From contig JAUWYH010000016.1 in NCBI GenBank assembly GCA_030615975.1, forward strand, positions 1 through 14,001: DNA of 14,001 bases. The letters run 5' to 3'. Below the pieces are notes generated by a model. That model saw nothing but the letters and a program-made list of their open reading frames with translations, searched no databases and was not told where the DNA came from. A program made the position numbers and the translations under genes. Shown one piece after another: positions 1 through 6,163 of this stretch. The stretch comes from Candidatus Aminicenantota bacterium. Its GTDB lineage: Bacteria > Acidobacteriota > Aminicenantia > Aminicenantales > Aminicenantaceae. Position 1 is the stretch's first letter, and the number at the start of each line of letters is the position of its first letter.

Positions 1-70
1 GAGGTAGCTCAGTCGGTAGAGCGAGAGACTGAAAATCTCTGCGTCGGCGGTTCGATTCCGTCCCTCGCCA
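1..70 (+). tRNA. tRNA-Phe (anticodon GAA), 5' end cut by window edge
   Basis: The cloverleaf can be folded by hand. The remaining acceptor 5' strand is GAGG at 1-4, pairing with part of CCTCGCC at 63-69. The D-arm is GCTC 7-10 with GAGC 19-22. The anticodon stem is AGAGA 24-28 with TCTCT 36-40, closing loop CTGAAAA with anticodon GAA at 31-33. The variable loop is five bases. The T-arm is 46-50 with 58-62, closing loop TTCGATT. The discriminator is A70. The acceptor pairing implies that three 5' bases (GGC) lie just outside the window. The next bases are CAA, so the 3' CCA is not encoded and must be added by tRNA nucleotidyltransferase. It charges phenylalanine and reads UUC/UUU. Confidence 0.96.
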
Positions 71-130
71 CAATCCTTATTTCCACTGAAATTATTGAAA
101 ATTAAAGAATTATATATTTATACACAAGGA

Positions 131-192
131 ATATTTAGGAACACTGCCCACAGAAAAAGAAGCCTGTCCCCTTTTTATCTACCCCCTTTTTA
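131..192. repeat. Possible relic of a dispersed repeat between the tRNA and galU
   Basis: The 71-189 gap holds no gene. Its right half changes character to C/T-rich sequence: a GCCTGTCCCC block at 162-171 and the decamer CCCCTTTTTA present twice (168-177 and 183-192, period 15). The second copy overlaps the galU stop codon. Blocks of the type GGGGACAGGC (as read on the - strand) are familiar from dispersed REP-like elements in many environmental bacterial genomes, some linked to TnpA-REP transposases. Only one copy is visible here, so dispersal cannot be shown. The rest of the gap (71-130) is plain AT-rich sequence without a clear terminator. Confidence 0.3.
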
Positions 193-1050
193 CAAGAGGG
201 ATTTAAGATATTCCCTCAGCTTCTGGCCGAACTCAGCCCTCTTAAGGGCAAGATCAATGATTGCTTCCATGAAGCCCAGTTTATCTCCCGCATCATAACG
301 TTTTCCTTCAAAAAGATATCCATAAATGGGCTGGGTTTCTAGAAGCAATCTTATGGCATCAGTGATTTGAATCTCCCCTCTGCTATCAGGGGAAGTCTTT
401 TTTATTGCCTCAAATATTTCAGGGTTAAAAATATACCTTCCTAGGATGCCCAAATCGGAAAAAGCTCTATCTGGTCCTGGCTTTTCGATCATATCTTCAA
501 TCTGAAATAGCCTCTCTGAAATCTGTTTAGGTTTGATGATTCCATACTTTTTTGTCCCTTCTTCATCCACTCGCCCAAGGACAATAATCGATGCCTTTAC
601 TTCATAGTAAGCATCGACAAGCTGTTTTGTGCAGGGTATGTGGCAATCGAATATATCATCGGGGAGAAGAACAGCAAAAGGCTCCTGCCCAATATAATCT
701 TCTCCCATCAGGATAGCATGACCCAAACCTAGAGCCTTTTTCTGACGGATATAACAAAATTCTGCAAGGTTCGAGATTCCTTTTATTTCTTCTAATAAAT
801 CAAGTTTTCGCTTCTCTTTAAGAAATTGTTCTAGCTCAGGACTCTTGTCAAAATAATCCTCTATAGATGACTTTCCTCTGCTAATGATTATGGCGATGTT
901 TTCGATGCCCGACTGAACAGCTTCTTCAACGCCATACTGAATGAGCGGTTTATCTACGACAGGCAACATCTCTTTGGGCTGCGACTTGGTAGCAGGAAGA
1001 AATCGCGTCCCAAATCCAGCCGCAGGAATGACAGCTTTTCGGATTCTCAT
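190..1050 (-). CDS. galU: UTP-glucose-1-phosphate uridylyltransferase (GalU)
   Basis: This cytoplasmic enzyme makes UDP-glucose and pyrophosphate from UTP and glucose-1-phosphate, supplying glucosyl units for lipopolysaccharide, other glycans and glycolipids. The 286-residue length is normal for bacterial GalU. The N-terminal nucleotidyltransferase signature GFGTRFLPATKSQPKEMLP covers residues 12-30, with the expected Arg16 and Lys26. Further landmarks are the glycine-rich ALGLGHA stretch (106-112), the metal-binding LLPDD (128-132), EKP near 189-191, GEIQITDAI (225-233) and KRYDAGDK (250-257). The ATG start has a good ribosome-binding site, AAGAGG, about five bases upstream, and the N-terminus matches the family. 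It is the last gene of a leftward run, ending facing the tRNA-Phe. No promoter stands out between it and the upstream barrel gene; a hairpin with a U-tract lies right before its ribosome-binding site. Confidence 0.96.
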   Translation of the reverse strand: MRIRKAVIPAAGFGTRFLPATKSQPKEMLPVVDKPLIQYGVEEAVQSGIENIAIIISRGKSSIEDYFDKSPELEQFLKEKRKLDLLEEIKGISNLAEFCYIRQKKALGLGHAILMGEDYIGQEPFAVLLPDDIFDCHIPCTKQLVDAYYEVKASIIVLGRVDEEGTKKYGIIKPKQISERLFQIEDMIEKPGPDRAFSDLGILGRYIFNPEIFEAIKKTSPDSRGEIQITDAIRLLLETQPIYGYLFEGKRYDAGDKLGFMEAIIDLALKRAEFGQKLREYLKSLL

Positions 1051-1061
1051 TTTCTCCTCTT

Positions 1062-1098
1062 AAAAAACATCATCCTCCTCCTTCATCCTTGATGATGT
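1062..1098 (-). terminator. Hairpin with U-tract between the FadL-type gene and galU (terminator or leader attenuator)
   Basis: On the - strand an 8-bp perfect stem ACATCATC (1098-1091) / GATGATGT (1074-1067), with a 16-base purine-rich loop, is followed by a run of six U (1067-1062). It sits downstream of the FadL-type gene stop at 1173. The tract ends only a base or so before the galU ribosome-binding site (1054-1061). The stem is AT-rich and the loop long, so termination efficiency is probably modest. It may end the upstream transcript or act as a leader element for galU. Confidence 0.4.
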
Positions 1099-1132
1099 GG
1101 AACGCTCTTTTTCTTGCTAGAAAAGAACATAA

Positions 1133-1149
1133 GCCTCGCTTCGCTCGGC
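1133..1149. repeat. Small GC-rich imperfect palindrome in the FadL-galU gap
   Basis: The - strand reads GCCGAGCGAAGCGAGGC, a near-palindrome: three outer pairs, a tandem G-A/A-G mismatch, two inner pairs and a GAA loop. It lies 24 bases past the stop codon of the FadL-type gene in otherwise AT-rich DNA and is followed by a loose T-rich stretch. It may stabilise the transcript 3' end or be a weak terminator. Function is not shown by the sequence. Confidence 0.3.
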
Positions 1150-1172
1150 AAAGGTTTCATTGAAGAGAACCA

Positions 1173-2534
1173 TCAAAATTTATAGCTTATGGAGATATTG
1201 GGAACAACTATATTCATGTTGTAAACTCCAGGCATCGCGGTTTTCCACTCAGGGTCGTATTCTGGGAACTCTTCTTGAGTTTTTCCAAAAGGTATATCCC
1301 TTTCCTTTCCCGTCAAGTATTCGAAGCTGAAATCTACCTGAAGGCCGTTAAGATTGTAGCCAAAGCCAAGAGTAAAAACATTGAAATCATAGTTAGGAAG
1401 GAGGACATTCATTGTTCTATCAGGAGCAGGAGAGGGATCATAGTAATATCCACCGCGAATCGCAATTGTATTTATTTTGTATTCAGCCCCAAACCTGATC
1501 TGGACTGCGTCATCCCAGTGCATTGGCCTTTTGTCATCGCCTTCTTTAGTCATCAAAAATCGCCAGAAAGAATCTTTATAATCGGTTTCCATAACATCGA
1601 TTTTTGACCATTGTGTATATTGGACATCAGCGGTCAAGGTAAGATTTTCCATAGGTTTAAAGGCAACGCCACCAGCAATCCACATCGGCCAGGTGATTAC
1701 CCTCTCAAGATCAGAAGTTGAGTTTAAGGTTGCACCCAATATTGAACCTAATGTAGATAGACCAGAAATACTGGCATCTCCGCTATATTCTACTTTACTG
1801 GACGTCCGGAAGGTTGCACCCAGGCTGAACATTTCGCTGGGCTTAACCAGAATTCCGAATGTTGCTCCGTATCCCCATCCATTCATGTTTTCTTCATACT
1901 GGCCAAGATCGACTTCCATATAATAGGGAGGAAATATTAGAGGAATCTCTGTAGAGCCGGCATGCATGGCGACATCGAACACTCCGTAGTTTATATTCAA
2001 CGAAGCTCCGACAAAAAACTGGTCGTTAATTCTATAAGCAATGGCTGGAGCGATGGTGACAAGTCCAATTTTGCTCCTCCATTCAAGCGAGGGATCATAT
2101 CCAGCTATGGCAGCAAAATCCGCACCATCCCAGCTCTGACCAAGACCAGCGGGAACATAAACCGCTATCCCTGCCACGATATTCTCGCTTACAGGGCGAT
2201 AGTAGGCAGCCATTCCTGCAAGATAATGTTTGCTTACAGCTTCAGCATCAACCACTGTAATGGTGCCAAATCCCTGAACAAGCATCTCGAATTTATAAGT
2301 CCCAGAAGGAATAATATCTGTTCCGTAAAAACCAAAGCATTGCTTATCGAATTGAGCAATTCCGGCTGGATTCCAGTAAATGGCGCTAAAATCGTCTGCT
2401 AACCCAACAAATGCTCCACCCATGGCCAAGGCTCTCGATCCTAGACTGTTCAGGTTTAAACCGTTCGCAATAGCTAAGGAACTGAGAAAAACAATAAATG
2501 TAGCGACAGAAAAAAATAGTCTTCCTCTCTTCAT
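1173..2534 (-). CDS. FadL/OmpP1/TodX-family outer-membrane transport barrel
   Basis: This is a predicted 453-residue outer-membrane beta-barrel of the family that takes up long-chain fatty acids or aromatic hydrocarbons. A signal peptide is clear: basic MKRGR, a hydrophobic stretch to about residue 22, and a likely cut near ANG (22-25). The mature N-terminus carries the family hallmark: the LGSRALAMGGAFVGLADD region (31-48) followed by NPAG (55-58), which forms the N-terminal hatch in FadL structures. The remainder is alternating polar/aromatic strands, ending in ISYKF with a terminal Phe, the usual BAM recognition signal. A purine-rich AAGAAGG lies about five bases before the ATG. It follows the NifU-like gene after a gap of about 110 bp with its own candidate promoter. 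The substrate cannot be inferred. Family assignment is secure; a narrower symbol such as fadL is not justified. Confidence 0.9.
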   Translation of the reverse strand: MKRGRLFFSVATFIVFLSSLAIANGLNLNSLGSRALAMGGAFVGLADDFSAIYWNPAGIAQFDKQCFGFYGTDIIPSGTYKFEMLVQGFGTITVVDAEAVSKHYLAGMAAYYRPVSENIVAGIAVYVPAGLGQSWDGADFAAIAGYDPSLEWRSKIGLVTIAPAIAYRINDQFFVGASLNINYGVFDVAMHAGSTEIPLIFPPYYMEVDLGQYEENMNGWGYGATFGILVKPSEMFSLGATFRTSSKVEYSGDASISGLSTLGSILGATLNSTSDLERVITWPMWIAGGVAFKPMENLTLTADVQYTQWSKIDVMETDYKDSFWRFLMTKEGDDKRPMHWDDAVQIRFGAEYKINTIAIRGGYYYDPSPAPDRTMNVLLPNYDFNVFTLGFGYNLNGLQVDFSFEYLTGKERDIPFGKTQEEFPEYDPEWKTAMPGVYNMNIVVPNISISYKF

Positions 2535-2562
2535 CTTAGCCTTCTTTGGCCTTTCTTTGTTT

Positions 2563-2592
2563 ACTATAATTTATCATTTTTTTCAAATGATA
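2563..2592 (-). promoter_or_regulatory. Candidate -10 element with adjacent 8-bp inverted repeat upstream of the FadL-type gene
   Basis: TATAGT on the - strand (2568-2563) lies 28 bases before the FadL-type ATG. Immediately upstream is a perfect inverted repeat, TATCATTT (2572-2579) / AAATGATA (2585-2592), with a 5-base loop. It occupies the place of the -35/-10 spacer. No good -35 hexamer is seen at 17 bases. The repeat could be an operator, or a weak transcription end signal for the NifU-like gene, although no U-tract follows it on the - strand. Confidence 0.35.
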
Positions 2593-2644
2593 TATCCCCT
2601 TATTCTCCCAAGCCCATCCAGGCACCAAACAAGCAATCGTTGAC

Positions 2645-2866
2645 TCAGACAGCCTGGACTTCTTTAACCTCTGGAACTTTCTTCTTTATAAATTGAGTAA
2701 TGCCATGAGTTAAAGTCATCTTCCTCATGGGGCAGCCTTCGCAAGCACCCAAAAGACGGACTTTGACTATTCCCTCTTCGGTAACATCGACAAGCTCTAC
2801 ATCTCCGCCATCAGCTTTAAGATGAGGCCTAAGTTCTTCGATCGCCTTCTTGACTTCTTCTTTCAT
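2645..2866 (-). CDS. NifU C-terminal (Nfu)-type iron-sulfur cluster scaffold/carrier protein
   Basis: A 73-residue stand-alone Nfu domain. The family binds a [4Fe-4S] or [2Fe-2S] cluster between subunits through a CxxC motif and delivers it to apo-proteins in the cytoplasm. Visible hallmarks are KADGGDVELVDV (17-28) and GACEGCPM (40-47), with the ligand pair Cys42/Cys45, followed by the usual Met/Thr-rich helix and the VPEVKEV strand (64-70). It lacks the N-terminal A-type domain of NfuA and the IscU-like and ferredoxin domains of full NifU. The start is well supported: AAGGAG at 2880-2875 sits eight bases before the ATG and abuts the mutS stop codon. With a 12-bp gap after mutS the two genes should be co-transcribed, and this gene may use the mutS promoter. 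Confidence 0.93.
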   Translation of the reverse strand: MKEEVKKAIEELRPHLKADGGDVELVDVTEEGIVKVRLLGACEGCPMRKMTLTHGITQFIKKKVPEVKEVQAV

Positions 2867-2878
2867 TAATTTTTCTCC

Positions 2879-5509
2879 TTATTTATTTCCTTTGATCTTT
2901 TCTTTGAGCACGTTGAGAAAATTCAGGGCAGCCAAAGGTGAAAGAGAAGAAAGGTCGCATTTTTTTATTTCTTCTATAATGTTATCTAAAATTTCTCGCT
3001 CCCTATCTCCTTTGAACAAAAGGAGCTGGTTTTTATCCCTTTTTTTCGTCGAGCGATAGGCAATTCGAGGGAGTCCCACGTCATCCAGCTCCTGTTTTTC
3101 TAGATTGAAAAGAATTTCTTTAGCTCTATCAATCACACCTCGAGGAATGCCGGCAAGTTTAGCCACATGAATGCCATAGCTCTTATCTGAAGGCCCGGGA
3201 GCAATCTTTCTTAAGAAAACTATATCATCTTTCCACTCTTTGACCGAGACATGATAGTTTTTGATTCTTTCTAAAGTCAAAGCAAGTTCTGTTAGCTCAT
3301 GATAATGGGTCGCAAATAAAGTTTTTGGCCTTATTTCTTCTTTATCATGCAAGTACTCAGCCACAGCCCATGCAATGCTGAGGCCGTCAAAAGTGGATGT
3401 CCCTCGTCCTATTTCATCAAGCAGGATCAAACTTCTAGAGGTGGCATTGTTTAAAATATTAGCTGTTTCAAGCATTTCAACCATAAAAGTTGACTGGCCC
3501 ATGCTCAAGAAATCCAAAGCCCCTATGCGAGTAAAAATGCGGTCAACGGCGCCGACTACAGCTTCCTTAGCAGGAACAAAAGAACCCATTTGAGCCAGAA
3601 TGCAGATGAGAGCTACTTGTCTCAAATAGGTTGATTTCCCTCCCATATTGGGGCCTGTGACAATCAAGATTTGGTCTTCCCCTCTGTTTAAGAGGCTTTC
3701 ATTTGGTATGAAAGGATCCTCATTAGTGACTTCAATAATAGGGTGTCGCCCTTCTCCAATTTTTATCCTATCCTCAAAGTTCACTTCAGGACAACAATAA
3801 TTCCGGTGTGATGCTAATTCGGCAAGGGAAGAAAGCACGTCCAGACTGGCAACATTCGAAGCAATCTTCTGGAGCCTCGCTGTTTTCTGGGATATCTTGC
3901 TCCTAATGTCAAGGAAAAGATTGTACTCAAGTTCTGCAATTTGCTCTTCCGCATTGAGAACTTTTTCTTCGTATTCCTTAAGCTCAGGGGTTATGTACCG
4001 TTCGGAATTAATAAGAGTCTGTTTTCGGATATAGTCAGCAGGAACCAGAGGCAAATTGGGATTGGTCACTTCAATATAGTACCCAAAGATCTTGTTATAG
4101 CGTATTTTAAGAGAGGATATGCCCGTCCTTTCCCTCTCTTTTTTTTCAAGCTGTGAAATAAACGTTTTTCCAGAACGGCTTATTTTTCTCAACTCGTCCA
4201 ATTCTCTATTATAGCCTTCTTTTATGATACTCCCTTCTGTGAGTAAAAAAGCTGGCTCTTCCATGATTGCTTTCTTGATTAAATCCACTATGTCTTGACC
4301 ATTATCCCATTCCTTATGAATCTCCTTTATTCTTTTCGAAAAAAAACCGGCTATCAGGGATTGAATCTGAGGAAGAGGCAGTAGAGATTCCTTCAAGGAA
4401 AGGAGATCTCTTGGATGGGCGACAGAAAGAGAAATTTTTCCGGCAAGACGTTCCAAATCAAATATTTCCTTTAAGTTTTCTCTAAGTTCGTGCCGCTCAA
4501 TCGTGTGGCTGAGAAGCTCGTCTACAGTATCTAATCTCTCCTTTATTTGAGAACAATCCAGAAGAGGATGAAGGAGCCAAGACTTAAGGAGTCTTCCTCC
4601 CATGGAAGTTACAGTGAAATCGATGACGTCTAAAAGAGAATCCTTCAGGCGTCCGTCCCTAAGGCTTCTGATCAGCTCCAGGTTTTTAATAGTTGTCGCA
4701 TCCAGGATCATATGGTCGCTGGAGTGTATATAGGATACTGTATGAATAAGCACCAGAGAATCCTTTCTCACCTTCTTGAGATAATACAGAAGAGCTCCTG
4801 CGGCTTGGATAGCCATGTTTTTATCGGTAAGATCAAAGCCAGCCAAAGACTTGACTTTGAAATGGGTCAGCAGAAAATTTTTTGTTTGCGAAAAATCAAA
4901 AGCCCAATCCTCTAAAGGACTCTTCAACACTGAAGTCATGTTGTTCCTTGAGAGAATTTGATTCACTAGATCTTCCTCTCCAGCCGGAAAGATGATTTCC
5001 TTAGGAGATACCTTGAAAAGCTCATCAGACAAAAAACGTTTCTCTTGAGAATCGCTTTGAAAGGTCCTCATCTGACCTGAAGCAAGATCAATAACAGCCA
5101 GCCCCCAATCTTCCTCTATCAAATAAAGACTGGCTATAAAAATATTTTCCTTAGCCCCTTCTAGCTCAACTTCTACGGCTGTTCCTGGAGTCAAAACTTT
5201 TACTACATCTCTCTTAACCACTCCCCGGGCCAGTTTAGGATCTTCCACCTGTTCGCAGATTGCCACTTTAAAACCATGCCTGAGAAGTTTGGCTAGGTAT
5301 GAATCAACGGCATGGTAAGGGACACCGCACATCGGAACTTTCTGACGGGAAGTAAAAGCTATTTCCAAGATTGAAGATGCAACTTTTGCGTCTTCGTAGA
5401 ACATTTCATAGAAATCTCCAAGACGAAAAAACAAAAGAATATCCTGGTATTTTTTTTTAATTCTGTGGTATTGCTCCATCATCGGTGTTATGGAATTCTT
5501 CGCAGACAT
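2879..5509 (-). CDS. mutS: DNA mismatch repair protein MutS
   Basis: MutS recognises base mismatches and small loops and, with MutL, starts strand-directed repair. The 876 residues show the complete MutS1 order. The N-terminal mismatch-binding domain has the Phe-X-Glu motif at F33-Y34-E35. Connector, core and clamp domains follow, then the ABC-type ATPase: Walker A GPNMGGKST (619-627), Walker B LILLDE (694-699), and the ATHYHEL switch (733-739). QLLLF at 828-832 matches the consensus sliding-clamp-binding pentapeptide, and the C-terminal LSPLAALNFLNVLKE helix (856-870) is the usual end. The start fits the family (PMMEQY near residue 9). Only a weak AAGA precedes the ATG, and a good promoter lies almost on top of it. 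An A9 tract encodes Lys18-Lys20. The Nfu-type gene follows directly. Confidence 0.98.
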   Translation of the reverse strand: MSAKNSITPMMEQYHRIKKKYQDILLFFRLGDFYEMFYEDAKVASSILEIAFTSRQKVPMCGVPYHAVDSYLAKLLRHGFKVAICEQVEDPKLARGVVKRDVVKVLTPGTAVEVELEGAKENIFIASLYLIEEDWGLAVIDLASGQMRTFQSDSQEKRFLSDELFKVSPKEIIFPAGEEDLVNQILSRNNMTSVLKSPLEDWAFDFSQTKNFLLTHFKVKSLAGFDLTDKNMAIQAAGALLYYLKKVRKDSLVLIHTVSYIHSSDHMILDATTIKNLELIRSLRDGRLKDSLLDVIDFTVTSMGGRLLKSWLLHPLLDCSQIKERLDTVDELLSHTIERHELRENLKEIFDLERLAGKISLSVAHPRDLLSLKESLLPLPQIQSLIAGFFSKRIKEIHKEWDNGQDIVDLIKKAIMEEPAFLLTEGSIIKEGYNRELDELRKISRSGKTFISQLEKKERERTGISSLKIRYNKIFGYYIEVTNPNLPLVPADYIRKQTLINSERYITPELKEYEEKVLNAEEQIAELEYNLFLDIRSKISQKTARLQKIASNVASLDVLSSLAELASHRNYCCPEVNFEDRIKIGEGRHPIIEVTNEDPFIPNESLLNRGEDQILIVTGPNMGGKSTYLRQVALICILAQMGSFVPAKEAVVGAVDRIFTRIGALDFLSMGQSTFMVEMLETANILNNATSRSLILLDEIGRGTSTFDGLSIAWAVAEYLHDKEEIRPKTLFATHYHELTELALTLERIKNYHVSVKEWKDDIVFLRKIAPGPSDKSYGIHVAKLAGIPRGVIDRAKEILFNLEKQELDDVGLPRIAYRSTKKRDKNQLLLFKGDREREILDNIIEEIKKCDLSSLSPLAALNFLNVLKEKIKGNK

Positions 5510-5514
5510 TTTCT

Positions 5515-5550
5515 TAAATCAACTATACTTCTCCCTTTCAGATTTTTCAA
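5515..5550 (-). promoter_or_regulatory. Sigma-70-type promoter of mutS, very close to the start codon
   Basis: The - strand has TTGAAA (5550-5545), a spacer of exactly 17 bases (5544-5528), and TATAGT (5527-5522). The expected transcription start is about 5515, leaving roughly six bases before the mutS ATG at 5509, too short for a Shine-Dalgarno interaction. Both hexamers are close to consensus, which makes this the best promoter in the window. Confidence 0.6.
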
Positions 5551-5582
5551 CATTTTTAGGCCATATCATAGTCTGATTCCAT

Positions 5583-5618
5583 TTGACAATAAGAGAAAGC
5601 TATAGTATATCTCCATAA
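5583..5618 (+). promoter_or_regulatory. Candidate promoter of pgsA, very close to the start codon
   Basis: A perfect -35 hexamer TTGACA lies at 5583-5588. Two -10 readings exist: TATATC at 5606-5611 gives ideal 17-base spacing but a poor last position; TATAGT at 5601-5606 is the better hexamer, shared with other promoters here, but only 12 bases away. Either puts the transcription start about 3-9 bases before the pgsA ATG at 5621. No Shine-Dalgarno sequence precedes that ATG. Confidence 0.45.
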
Positions 5619-5620
5619 AA

Positions 5621-6163
5621 ATGAATGGGCCCAACTTCCTAACTGTCTTAAGAATATTCCTTATTCCTGGCCTTGTTGCGGTCCTTCTCTCTCAATTTAA
5701 AGGAAAAGAGCTCACAGCTTTTATCATCTTTATTATTGCAGCCCTCACCGATACGTTTGATGGGATCTGGGCTAGAAGAAGAAAACAGACAACGGTCTTC
5801 GGTAAGCTTTTAGATCCCATAGCTGATAAATTGCTTGTTGCCTCTGCTTTCATCTGTCTTGTTGAGTTAGGAGCTGTCCCGGCTTGGATAGTTGTTATTA
5901 TCATCGGAAGAGAATTAGCTGTTTCAGGATTTAGAGCTATCGCCTCTTCAAAAGGAATAAACATCCCTGCCTCACTGCTTGGCAAGATCAAAATGTTTTC
6001 AGAGTCAATCACAATATCCTTGTTGATCTTAGGTGAGAAGTATTTGGGAAGCTTATATTTTCTCTCTCAAGTCGGGCTTTGGATAGTTATAGCAACGGCT
6101 CTCTTATCTGCCGCAGAGTATTATGCAAAATATGGATACTCTGTTTTATCAAAACGTTCCTGA
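5621..6163 (+). CDS. pgsA: CDP-diacylglycerol-glycerol-3-phosphate 3-phosphatidyltransferase
   Basis: This inner-membrane enzyme joins CDP-diacylglycerol and sn-glycerol-3-phosphate to phosphatidylglycerol-phosphate, the committed step to phosphatidylglycerol and cardiolipin. The full CDP-alcohol phosphotransferase signature is present: Asp44, Asp47-Gly48, Ala51-Arg52, Gly61, Asp65, Asp69, matching DxxDGxxAR(x8)GxxxDxxxD. Several hydrophobic helices (about 15-25, 32-43, 72-95, 120-137, 150-165) fit the multi-pass fold. The N-terminus MNGPNFLTVLRIFLIP is typical of PgsA (MN-PN-LT--R), as is IIGRELAVSGFR (94-105), which separates it from phosphatidylserine synthase. The 180-residue length is normal. 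It is the only + strand protein gene, divergent from mutS. Its 3' end overlaps the 3' end of fabD by 15 bp. No ribosome-binding site is seen. Confidence 0.95.
   Translation: MNGPNFLTVLRIFLIPGLVAVLLSQFKGKELTAFIIFIIAALTDTFDGIWARRRKQTTVFGKLLDPIADKLLVASAFICLVELGAVPAWIVVIIIGRELAVSGFRAIASSKGINIPASLLGKIKMFSESITISLLILGEKYLGSLYFLSQVGLWIVIATALLSAAEYYAKYGYSVLSKRS

Noticed and set aside
71..189. Small gene, second tRNA or tRNA terminator in the gap after tRNA-Phe
   Set aside because: No second cloverleaf and no hairpin with a T-tract were found. The only frame here (from 95) runs into galU antisense and has no ribosome-binding site or known motif.
1962..2402. Open frame of 146 codons on the + strand opposite the FadL-type gene
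   Set aside because: The - strand frame has a signal peptide, family motifs and a terminal Phe. The + frame has no recognisable motif or ribosome-binding site and is a shadow.
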